NCBI RefSeq assembly: GCF_026914185.1
Contig: NC_070563.1
Location: 7,647,001-7,711,000 of the forward strand
Source of the DNA: Puccinia triticina
Taxonomy: Eukaryota; Basidiomycota; Pucciniomycetes; Pucciniales; Pucciniaceae
DNA length: 64,000 bases
Direction: 5' to 3'
Shown one piece after another: positions 54,793-64,000 of this stretch. Each line of letters starts with the position of its first letter. Position 1 is the first letter of the stretch. A program made the translations under genes and the position numbers. Below the pieces are notes generated by a model. The model had not been told where the DNA came from, did no database searches, and saw nothing but the letters and a program-made list of their open reading frames with translations.

Positions 54793-55393
54793 AACCTAAC
54801 TAAGTCCCTCCTGGGTGCGAAGCGCCAGCCTCTGAAGGAGGGACTTAGGAAAGAATGGAGTTTTTTGGTGCGACAAGTTTTTCAGATTTGGCAGAGAAAA
54901 TCTAAATTCTGCAATAACTGTTCATCTATACCAGCTATGCTGGCATGGAAAGGTTTTGAGAAAGGCCTTGGTCTTGCCTTTCTCCTCATACATAGGCCTT
55001 GGTCTTGCCTTTCTCCTCATACATTTTGGGGATCATCCTTCACCACCTTCCCCAAAAAATTGGCATTCAAAGACCAGCATTTGGCCAGTTCCATGGCCGC
55101 GCGGGGCTGCAAAAAGCATGCCTCCGCGTGGGAAAAGGCTGAAACCCCCATTTCCTTGTTTTTTTCTTTGACATTTCGTTGCTCAAAAAATACAAAAAAA
55201 TATGAGAGTGGAACTGGGCTTCTTGGCTACACAATGCATATTATATGAAGATTTTTGAATGATTTTTGGCAAAGATACAGCCCGACAAAGAAGGTGTGTT
55301 TGTGCATACCTGTCACGCAAAAAAACTCCGTTCTTTCCTAAGTCCCTCCTTTGGAGGCGGGCGCTTCGCGCCCAGGAGGGACTTAGTTAAGTT
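54793..55393. mobile_element. 601-base MITE with long self-complementary inverted ends
   Basis: Ends AACCTAACTAAGTCCCTCCT and inverted AACTTAACTAAGTCCCTCCT, similar for about 80 bases to GGAGTTTTTT. Within each end AAGTCCCTCC and GGAGGGACTT form a further hairpin around GCGAAGCGC. No target duplication is clear. Its ends resemble the right end of the 42774-43391 MITE. Confidence 0.8.
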
Positions 55394-55416
55394 CGCATTG
55401 TGATGGTTTGAGACGG

Positions 55417-57639
55417 TGTTGATTGCAGAGGAACAAACCAACACGCGCGAGAGCTAAGTACTCGTGTCTAGTGAGACAGAGGATAGACCCCAAAAGGGGC
55501 TCCAACCCCCCCCCCCCCCTCACCTAGACACAAGACTCCTCTTTATGCTAGGTACAAGTCATCAAAGCCACAAAACAAACACTAATATAGAGAAAAAAAA
55601 AAAAAAAAAAACAATCCAGTCACTGTCCCAATATTTGTCGCCGCAATCTCTCAAAAGGCTCCCTTGTCAGTGACTTAGTAAGAATATCCGCCAACTGATC
55701 ACCTGTTGGCACCCACGTGATCGCTGTTTTCTTAAGATAAAGAGCTTGGTTAGTGATGTGAAATTCGCGGTTGGTGTGCCTAGCTCTTTTGTTGGATGAG
55801 TCTTTGGTGCTGATCTTCACCGCAGACTGATTGTCACAAAAAAGATGACCCATGAAATCTTTACCTATAATATCCTTCAACAAGTGTCAAATCCATAGGA
55901 CCTGTTGCGTCGCAATCCCAAGCGCCATATACTCAGCCTCACATGTTGAGGCTGCCACTGTAGCTAGTCTGCGGGACGCCCATATGATGGGACACCCCAG
56001 GAAAGTTAGAAAAATGCCATATGTCGACTTCGAATGTTCCCCACCCCACAACGCATCACAGAAACAACGCAATGCTGCCCCCTGATTCGTCAGTCGCAGC
56101 GTCAAAACTTGATCTCTTGAATGAGCCAGGTAGTTCACGAGGTGCCGCACTCCTTTCCAATGTGTTGGGCCCGGAGAAGCCAAAAATCTAGCTAAAAAAT
56201 TAACAGCAAAGGAGATGTCTGGTTGAGCACCCACCGCCACGTAACTGAGTGACATTACTACAGAAAGAAACTTTCTCGAAGATGTGGGATCTCCATCCTG
56301 TTCAGAAGTAATGTCTACATTAGCCGGCAGCGGGGTTTTTGCCGTCATTACCCCATCCCAGTGCTCATCCAGGATTTCATTTACCAGTTTTTGTTGACTC
56401 AAGATAAAAGCATCATTTGTACGTACTATCTCGACCCCAACAATAGAAGTAAGACACTTTTCCAGCTTACCAGCCAGTGCCCTCTCCAGTGCCTTCAGAG
56501 AGTCAGCAGAATCGCCAGTCACAATTCGACCATTGTCCACGTGAACCTAAATGACTCCTGTCCTACTTGGATCTTGGAGGACATAGAGACTGGTGTCGCA
56601 CTGGCTCGCCGCGTACCCAAGATCCTTGAGAACATCCCGCAAGTGTAACCACCAGCATCGGGCAGCTTGCCGCGTCCCGTACAACGCTTTCTTGAGACAA
56701 AGTCCTTCACCCGGTTTGATCTTCATACCCTCCGGTGGCTTGATCCAAATTTCCTCATTGATGTCGGAATTCAGATACGCGGCTACAAAATCAAACGAGT
56801 GAACAGGCCACTTGTTGGCAATTGCCAAAGTCAACACAATCCTCATTGACGCGAAAGTCTCAGTTGGTGCAAAGGTCTTCTTGAAGTCCTTTCCTTCAAC
56901 CTGTGCAAAACCACGCGCCACATAGCGTGCCTTGTATAGAGTGATGGTACCATCTGCCGCCTTTTTGATTGCAAAAACCCATTGGCCATCGAGCTCATGT
57001 TTTGGGGACTCCATGAGACAGACTTCCCAGACTTGCTTCCGATCAAGATTGCTGAGTTCCTCTTCAACAACCTTCTTCCAATGTTCCCAATCATCGGATT
57101 TCTGAGCTTGTTTGAAGGTGCGCGGAATGCCCACCATGTAGAAACCGCAAGTCTCAATGACCTCGTCAACCATCCGCTCTTCCTGTTCAAAAGCTATCTC
57201 GTGCGAAAAATCACCCAGAGAAACAGTGTTAGTAGTGGGGTGTACTGTCAATACAACTTTCAATTTAGGATCAAATTGCTCTGGTTGCACCATCCGTGGA
57301 CCAAAGGAGTCTTCAAATGTAGCCCAGGCCGACGAGACCAATTTGTCAGTCTCCGGGACCCAGAACATCCACCCCTTGCTGTCGCCAAGGTGTGCAATGA
57401 CATGAGCACAAAAAGCCCGGTCTGCCAACTTGTTCCGTGTCTCCAGAGTGGTAAGAACATAAGCAACACTACCAAAAATCCTCGCCCAATCCAGTTGGGG
57501 CTTCACCCCAAAGAGAACTTCATAAGGTGTCCGTAATCCGCTTGTCTTGTTAGGCAATCTGTTCAGAATCCAAGATGCCCATTCAAACGCAAATCCCCAA
57601 AAACGTTGAGGAAGTTTTCTGTCCCCCAAGACGCTCCGG
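55417..57639 (-). mobile_element. Copia-C: 3' part of a minus-strand copia element
   Basis: The pol frame (57629-55620) is followed by a noncoding tail, a C run on the plus strand (55506-55520, i.e. a G tract before the LTR on the minus strand) and a probable short LTR (about 55505-55417, TTGGAGCCCC...ATCAACA). The upstream half is missing because the Ty3-C LTR begins at 57640. Confidence 0.7.
55620..57629 (-). pseudogene. Copia-C pol: integrase end, RT, RNase H
   Basis: Minus strand. The integrase C-terminal part (FWGFAFEWASWILNRLPNK; GSVAYVLTTLETRNKL) leads into RT (GQWVFAIKKAADGTI; RYVARGFAQVEGKDF; KALYGTRQAARCWW). A TAG stop at about 56547 precedes VHVDN, where VHVDD is expected, so a catalytic Asp reads Asn. 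Then GAQPDISFAVNFLARFLA, RNase H (CDALWGGEHSKSTYG; STCEAEYMAL), a TGA after QVLWI (CGA-to-TGA fits), CDNQSAVKISTKDSSNKRARH and DQLADILTKSL. One frame throughout with two stops, so it decayed by point changes. Confidence 0.85.
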
Positions 57640-58445
57640 TGTGGTAGACAGAAAAGTGAAAAATCAAAAGTTTTTTCTCATACAGATATTTACTCACAAT
57701 ACGCCTCAAGATAACATCAAACAGACCTCATAAATGGATTTTACGGCCAATTTTACCCCTAGTCACCACTGGAAGCATCACCTGAACCCCGCTGGATTGG
57801 AACCTACACTTCTTTGGACACTGGACACCCATCACACGTTCAACATACCCAGTCACCAGCCTGTCACCAGCCTCAAGTCAAGGATCACAGTATTATGCTT
57901 ATACACATCACCGGATACAAACATACATCTCCCCATCAGACTACAGTCATTACATATTATCAAGTACTCTTCTATTTCCATATTATGATGTCATCACACA
58001 CTGACTCTGCAGCCTCATGATTCATTTATGCACCCCCTGCATCCACCTGTCAACTCATGCAGTCTACTGTCACTTTACGCAGCCTTCATGCGGCCCTACT
58101 GCATTCTTATGACATCATTTATGTACCCCTGACACATTATGACATCATTTGTATCTACTCTCACCAGCTAAAATCCCTCACCCTGTTGTCTAGATTATCT
58201 GAAACCCTAACCCACAAGCCCTCTGGGGCTCCACTTCTGTCTATATAAGGAGCTCTCTCCTCCCCAGTTGTCAGCTCCTCAGTTCATTACTCACCAATCA
58301 CAGTCACCCCAACATTTACAGTTACAGCCTTATATATACTTAACAACCTACATACATAACAACCCTTACATTAACAATAAACAACAAATTATTCAGTGTC
58401 ATCAACAAGCTCATCTTGGACCAACCAACCCTATCACTTCATTAA

Positions 58446-58477
<32 letters not shown>

Positions 58478-58567
58478 ATCTGATAGTATAGAAGGGCAGA
58501 GTTTGCACCTCCATCATCCCCTTCTCCATTCAGCAAAAGGTTCTCAGGAACACTTTTGAGTCTTACA
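57640..58567 (+). repeat. Ty3-C 5' LTR, 928 bases
   Basis: TGTGGTAGACAGAAAAG...GAGTCTTACA, with TATA box CTATATAAGG at about 58241. Three solo relatives are at 24839-26997, 41295-42083 and 53460-54568. No clear tRNA primer-binding site follows (AGGGAGTCCCCAACG), so the priming mode is unknown. Confidence 0.88.
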
Positions 58568-59161
58568 AGGGAGTCCCCAACGTGATAGGATAACTTTGTT
58601 CGATCGACAACGGATAATTGATTTCAACCATATAACCTAAAGAACCATCGTCTACGGATCTCAACTTCGAGCGGCGAGAGGAATCAAATTCATCAACAAA
58701 ACCATATACTCAACGGCATATTCAGTTATTCTGTTGAACAACTAGTCAAGTTTTAAAACCATCCAACAAAACAATTACAAACCTCTGAAAAAGGAACGAA
58801 CTTACTACCATTCTGAGCCAAGACTCTTGAAGAAGCAGGCCAACTTATTTTCGAGAAGACGGGACGAGACCCTAAGTAGCTGGATAAGTTAGGACACTGT
58901 TAAAAAGACCTTTGGAACTACTCGAGGAGCAGACCGATTTATTTTCGAGAAGACGGGAAAGAGACCCTAAGTAGCTGGATAAATCAGTGGACTGTTCTAC
59001 AGTACTTCCCAGATTGATAAGTAATTTCTTTTAGAAAGATCACCCCCAAATTGCCCTGGTAAAGAAACCAGAGAACAGAGATTATTGTTTCTTTTTCAGA
59101 GCACAGTAACAGTTAGCAGAGGATCGTCACATCACGAAACTAGGAATCAAGAAGAATCAAC
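58568..59161 (+). other. Ty3-C leader with a 94-base-spaced direct repeat
   Basis: No gene. A segment near 58833-58905 (TTATTTTCGAGAAGACGGG then GAGACCCTAAGTAGCTGGATAA) recurs near 58927-58998 with a few differences. This may be part of a packaging or translation-control leader. That is inference. Confidence 0.6.
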
Positions 59162-60355
59162 ATGAGTTTACCATTTAGTACATTGTAATTGGACGGCGGA
59201 TTTGCTCCCTCCACCCCTTTTAGAAACAGGCCTGCAGACGGTACTACGGGTTTACTGTGGACAAACGATACACCACACAATCCCCCTCCGCCGCCTAGGA
59301 AAGATAAAGGAAAAGGACCAGAAAATCAGTTCAGAGAACATATGGACAAAGAATTATCAGACTCCGAAGAGACTCCACAACACCAACATATCCCACCTCG
59401 TCATAACACCCCGCGTCAACAGCAGCCATCGGGGTACGGGATCCACAACACAGAAAATGTTCAAGAAAATATGTACCAGCCTCAAAGACAACAAACACAA
59501 GCCGGAATACCAGTCCAACAGCCTTACCCGGTTTACCCACAGCAGATGTATCGCCAACCTCAGCCATCGATTCCAGCTAGACCAGTTATCATCAAGGACC
59601 CAGGACTTTTCTACAATGGGAAACAATTTATGAAGTTTTTATTACGATTCGAGAGGATTGCAAATGCTTTTGGAGCCACGGATCACGATAAAGCTGCCCA
59701 GATTTTACGATTTATTTGGACAGAAGAACTGAAGTGCGAACTTGAGGAAATGGACGGATACGATGATTACGATTGGAAGAAACTACGAGCCGATATGGTC
59801 AAAACCTGGGGCGAGTTAGACAATACCATCATGTATACCACCGATGACCTCATAAAACTAGCCAAACAAAAATCCAAGTCTGGAATTGCAACCCATCGAG
59901 AGTACAAGGAATATCTTGGCAAATTCACCACAATCCTTAAGTACCTAGTCAAAAACGAACACGTCAGTAAGAAAGACGAAGCTGGCGGACTGTTCTTAAG
60001 CGCCTTCCCGATAGAAAGCCAAAGGAATGTCAAGCGAATTCTAGTCAGTAAGGATCAACTTCCAAAAGCTAAGGATGGAAGTAATAAGGCACCGAAATGG
60101 GAAGACTTGATAGCGGCAGCGGAAACCGAAGTTCGTGTGGACGATAGCGTATATACCAATTTCTCAAGTTTTTCTGAGTCAAACCGCACGATGCAGAAGG
60201 AATTGGATCAGAAGAAAGGTGACGGCAAACAACGTGAGCAGATGCTAAAAGAAACCCCGAATGAGAAAACGGTGGACCAAAAGTTCCAGGACATGCAACA
60301 AGAATTAGCCACGCTCAAAAACCAGCTTCGGGGCAATCAACCCGCAAACTATTAA
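59162..60355 (+). pseudogene. Ty3-C Gag (capsid part)
   Basis: ATG 59162 opens MSLPFSTL, then TAA at 59186-59188 (a CAA codon would fit), and the frame continues LDGGFAPSTPFRNRPADG to 60355. The Pro/Gln-rich N-terminus (QQPYPVYPQQMYRQPQPS) precedes a helical capsid-like region (GKQFMKFLLRFERIANAFGA; DWKKLRADMVKTWGELDNTIMYTTDDL) and a coiled C-terminal part (MQQELATLKNQL). The frame ends TAA TAG. The zinc knuckle lies in the next frame, whereas in Ty3-B the knuckle is in the gag frame, so a small indel near 60350 is likely. Confidence 0.82.
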
Positions 60356-61676
60356 TAGACAAGGTCCCTCAGACAAACAGGAATTTTCGCGAGGAACACC
60401 TCGGCCAACCACTCCCCAATACGAGAATCAATCTTGTTTCTATTGTTCACGAGATGGTCACTTAACATATTGATGCCCGGAATTGGCAAAGGATGAAGAT
60501 CAGGGATTAGTAAGCCGTTGCGGTAGAGACTACTTCCTGCCAGATGGACAACAAATACCATTTGTACCTTCAAGACCAATACAAACGGTGGTTGCAGGGG
60601 CATCAGCGGACCCACAGATGCAAGAAGCAATCAAAAATCTGGCGGAATCACAACAGCGAGAAAATGGTAACACCCCGGTTATGAAGACCTCAGTACAAAC
60701 CATCCATTGGAGCCCTCCTACCTTAGGCGCGGAAAACTTCATGAGATCTCATCCTGTCACTAGGTCAGAAGCTCAAAAGGGCCGACGCGAAGTTAGGATC
60801 CAGGAACCAGAAAGAGAAGCCATGGATATCGATCATGAAGAAGAAGTGGACAGATCATCGAAAGAAACTCCGAAAAAGGCGCCTGAGAAAGTCTGGAGCC
60901 GGGAACGAGTACCGACAATCCTGAAAAGAGACTCACCAGAGGAAGTTCTACTACAGGACTTGGACAACGTCAAGATTCCCACAACGTTTGCACAACTCAC
61001 TACGATATCGCCTTCATACACAGAACAGATCATAGCAAAATTACAGGGACGTCTGTCAGGCAAGAATACCTCCACCACCTACATCGCAACTGAAGCAGCC
61101 AAAGTAGCTGCACCAATGACCACCTTACCAGAGGAAGAAGGACCTTCAGATCCATGCTACTACAGTTGTGCCCTGGGATACGTAACCGCACAAGTTGGGG
61201 GAGAAAAAGTCAACTTTATGGTGGATTCCGGTTCTATGGTCAACGTCATACCCCGATCAGTAGCGGAGGACTTGGAGCTAGAATCTGTGATAGTGAACAT
61301 ACCCATGCAAGGTGTTGGTGGAGCCAGATGCGACATTACCGGCGTAGTCAAGAACTGCCCAATACAGATCGGCCGATTCTCCGGACCCGCTCACCTCTTT
61401 ATATCACCAAAGGCTCAAGATTGTATTTTAGGGCGACCTTTTCTATTTGATTACGATTGCACTTTAGAATACCACGAAACAGGGGAGACTCTCACGTTTC
61501 AAGGAAACAAGGGTCGGCGAATTTCAGTACCATTGGCTCGAACTGGACAAGGACGAGGATGGGATAATCGAAAAGATCTCAGTACCAATAGTGTGAAATC
61601 GGCTCCAACATCTGAACCTAGCAATAATGAAGAACACCGAATGTTTAAGAAGAAACAAAATCAGCATTTTTTATAA
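60356..61676 (+). pseudogene. Ty3-C nucleocapsid and protease
   Basis: The frame from 60357 reads through CFYCSRDGHLTY, TGA (60471-60473), CPELAK, which is a CCHC zinc knuckle with one stop inside it (Trp or Arg expected). It is then open to TAA 61674-61676. Protease is at about 61160-61500: VNFMVDSGSMVNVIPRS (catalytic DSG intact) and DCILGRPFLFDYDC (the ILGRPFL flap-side motif). Between knuckle and protease lies an acidic linker (EAMDIDHEEEVDR). It ends NQHFL then stop. Protease thus shares a frame with nucleocapsid, not with RT. Confidence 0.82.
61667..61673 (+). promoter_or_regulatory. Putative programmed -1 frameshift heptamer, Ty3-C
   Basis: T TTT TTA in the protease frame (CAT TTT TTA), directly followed by TAA 61674-61676. 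This is the X XXY YYZ form used by many retroelements. The -1 frame is open from 61673 without a break to RT and has no ATG for 405 bases, so RT would need frameshifting. I did not establish a downstream pseudoknot. Confidence 0.7.
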
Positions 61677-64000
61677 CTACCGGCGTTCAAATAGGGAATA
61701 ACTCGCTTCAGCTAGTCGAACGGGTTATATCTCAAGCGCCGGGTTTCTTAGACTGGCTCAAATACTTTTTCTTAAAATACCTTGGAAAAACGGCAAAACG
61801 AACAAAAATATATCTCTTCAAACTCTTATCAAACAAAAAGAATATCCTCATCATTTTTCTTACTCTATTAAAAATCTTTAGTAACCGGAAGAAGAACTCA
61901 CCATATAAATCTGAATTATCTGAAAAATCTATTATCCTTGAATCAATCCCTTCCATCAACACCTCAAGAATAGAACCAACCAGACAAGCCACACAACAAA
62001 CTATCGGATCCCTACTATCTGATGGCTTAGGATCCCTGTTTCAAAGCAAGTTATGTCAGAGTTGGAGGGACGGAAGCTTGTGGTGCATGACAAAGTATAA
62101 ACCTGTAGCAAAGAAAATCAGACCAATCAATCAACCAATTCCACAAGCACTGAATCCACCTCTTCAAAGACCACCGCTATCACGAGATCCCTACCAAACG
62201 CCTCTTACACCTCATCCACTGGACTTTAAGCCTACCGCTAGGATTACGGAAGAACGCTTGAAGGTAGTAAACTTTGGACCCGACGGATGGCTGTGGGAGG
62301 AGGAATTAAAATTATTCAAGCATTTAATCGTGATTCAAGAGAAAGCTGTGGCCTTCACGCCAGAGGAAAGAGGACTCTTGAAACATTCATATGGTTTACC
62401 CTATGTCATACCGGTAATTGATCATGTACCATGGCAGAAGAAACCAATTCCAATCCCAGCAGCAATCAAAGACGAATACGTGGAGCAAGTACGGGAACGG
62501 GTACGGAATAAACTCTACGAGCAATCAACATCAAGTTACTCTAGTCCGGTTTTTTGCGTACTCAAACATGACGGGAAGTTAAGGATAGTCCACGACTTAC
62601 AAGAAATGAATAAGGTCACCATCAAAGACGCAGGACTACCGCCTGCAACAGAAGAGTTTGTGGAATCCTTTGCCGGGCGAGCCTGTTATGGATTGGGTGA
62701 TATTATGGGAGGATATGACGAAAGAGAATTGGCCCCGGAATCGCGACCTCTCACCACCTTTGATACTCCACTAGGAAGATTTCAACTCACCAGACTTCCG
62801 CAGGGCGCAACCAATTCAGTAGCAGTGTATCAAGCACAAATGATGTGGATTCTCCAGGATGAAATACCCGACCACGTAGGCGTATTTATTGACGATGGCG
62901 GTATCAAAGGGCCAAGTTCCACATACAATGATGAAGTTCTAGAAGAGAATCCAGGAATCCAACGTTTTATCTGGGAATACGCTCAAACACTGGAAAGAAT
63001 ATTGTTCCAAATTGAAGAAGCGGGACTCACTATCTCAGGAAAAAAGTTTGCATGCTGTGTACCTGCCTTGGATATTGTGGGTCATGTGGTCTGCAAAGAA
63101 GGACGAAGGGTTTCGGATCAGAAGAAGAATAAGATAACGACATGGCCAACTCCCAATAACGTCACGGAGCTCCGAGGCTTCATGGGAATCGTAACTTACG
63201 TCAGGATTTTCGTCAAGAATCTGTCCGAAATAGCTGCTCCACTCCGAAGGCTGACACAAAAGGACGTAGAATGGCTCTGGGACGAAAGCTGTGACGATGC
63301 CTTCAATCAGCTGAAAGAGATAATTGGAGAAGATATCACCCTGAAGAACCTTGATTATTCGAAAGACGCAGGGCTTATTTTTTTAGCAGTGGACTCCAGT
63401 TTCATTGCGGCCGGTGCAGTACTTTCACAACAGGAGCTTGAGACCGGATTAAATTGACCAGTATTATACGAATCGATTGTGTTTTCGCTGGTTGAGTCAA
63501 AATATTCACAGCCTAAACTAGAACTCTGTGGGGTGGCACGAATCCTGAAGAAATTACAAACGCTCTTATGGGGTCAACATTTCAAACTCCAAGTGGACGC
63601 ACAGTCTTTAATTCAGATGATCAACTCGCCTTCACTTCCCAATGCCCCCATGACAAGATGGGTAGCATTCATCCAACTTTTTTCGTTCGAAATGGTGCAT
63701 AAGCCAGGGAAAACGTTCACAATGCCAGACGCCTTGTCCAGACGCCCAATAAGCAATGAAGAGGAAGAATTCTACAATGATACGGAAGACTTTGACGAGG
63801 AAGAACCCCTAATCAAAGCCTGCTCATGGTATAACATAATTTCAGCCTCAATGGAACTATTGGAGTGGGAGGCTTCTGGTTTCTGGACAGACCTCAAATA
63901 TTATCTACAAACACTGCAGAGACCCTGTTCTATGTATCTGGAGGATTTTCAGAAACTTAAACGAAAATTGGTTAACTATTTTATCCAGAATGGACGACTC
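61673..64000 (+). pseudogene. Ty3-C RT and RNase H (partial, continues beyond window)
   Basis: After a basic and hydrophobic linker (61673-62090) RT begins near KYKPVAKK: SSPVFCVLKHDGKLRIVHDLQEMNKVTI, ELAPESRPLTTFDTPLGRFQLTRLPQGATNS, then VGVFIDDGGIKG with the catalytic IDD. FACCVPALDIVGHVV and ELRGFMGIVTYVRIFVKNLSEIAAPLRRLT follow. RNase H-like AGLIFLAVDSSFIAAGAVLSQQ is interrupted by TGA 63455-63457 (CGA would fit), then PVLYESIVFSLVESKYSQPKLELCGV continues open to the window end, past MPDALSRRP. This is standard Ty3 RT-RH order. No chromodomain can be judged. Confidence 0.85.

Larger units (their letters stand above)
57640..64000 (+). mobile_element. Ty3-C: 5' three-quarters of a Ty3/gypsy element (runs off the window)
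   Basis: 5' LTR 57640-58567, leader 58568-59161, gag, zinc knuckle plus protease, then RT and RNase H in the -1 frame. The zinc-binding and integrase-core part and the 3' LTR lie beyond the window, so its target duplication cannot be tested. It truncates copia-C on its left. Confidence 0.88.

Noticed and set aside
1..64000. Search for defence systems, secondary-metabolite clusters, rRNA, bacterial or phage genes
   Set aside because: No such signatures were seen. The coding content is retroelement and transposon proteins plus a few spliced host-like genes.

Overview
The window looks like a transposon-packed piece of a fungal nuclear genome, most likely a rust fungus (Pucciniales, Puccinia-like). 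That assignment is inference. It rests on multi-exon genes with short GT-AG introns (about 60-110 bases), copia, Ty3, hAT, CACTA-like, Helitron and LINE families of fungal type, and the sheer depth of nested insertions. I see no bacterial operon, CRISPR array, rRNA or phage. I cannot name the species.

Layout. 1-10 kb: a TA-flanked MITE, a decayed Helitron (minus strand), diverged repeats, a solo LTR (7528-8476) and two 0.3-kb hAT MITEs. 10.0-18.7 kb: a young copia element with 100-base LTRs (10003-18661), carrying in its leader a complete 3.7-kb hAT transposon (10302-13991) whose 12-exon transposase is nearly intact. 18.7-31 kb: foldback elements, a small spliced gene for an acidic protein, a MITE nested in a MITE, an old LTR broken by another MITE, a TAGCG-rich MITE, and a putative three-exon gene. 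31.9-33.1 kb: the best host-gene candidate, a multi-exon membrane protein with about four membrane spans.

33.4-54.7 kb is one nested stack. A minus-strand LINE was split by a CACTA-like element and by a second copia element (copia-B, 35617-54621). Copia-B holds a second CACTA-like element, two SINE-like repeats (one with a tRNA-Tyr-like head), and a Ty3 fragment (Ty3-B). Ty3-B itself holds a solo LTR, a 221-base LTR-like piece with a tRNA-like cloverleaf, a 618-base MITE, a TAGCG hAT MITE and a gag-only mini-retrotransposon. For most layers I find target-site duplications, and in several cases taking out the insert together with one duplicate restores the host element's reading frame.

54.8-57.6 kb: a foldback MITE and a minus-strand copia pol (copia-C) cut off by the 5' LTR of a third Ty3 element. 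57.6-64.0 kb: this Ty3 element (Ty3-C) has a 5' LTR, leader, gag, zinc knuckle and protease, then RT and RNase H, and runs off the window end.

Most notable: (i) both Ty3 copies end their protease frame with the classical -1 slippery heptamer T TTT TTA directly followed by a stop, and in Ty3-C the RT frame opens exactly at -1, so protease appears to be made with Gag and RT only after frameshifting; (ii) one autonomous hAT and its short derivatives are delimited to the base; (iii) two CACTA-like elements share termini but carry unrelated tandem-repeat interiors. Premature stops in the young elements are mostly explained by CGA-to-TGA changes, as expected from decay of methylated CpG or a RIP-like process.
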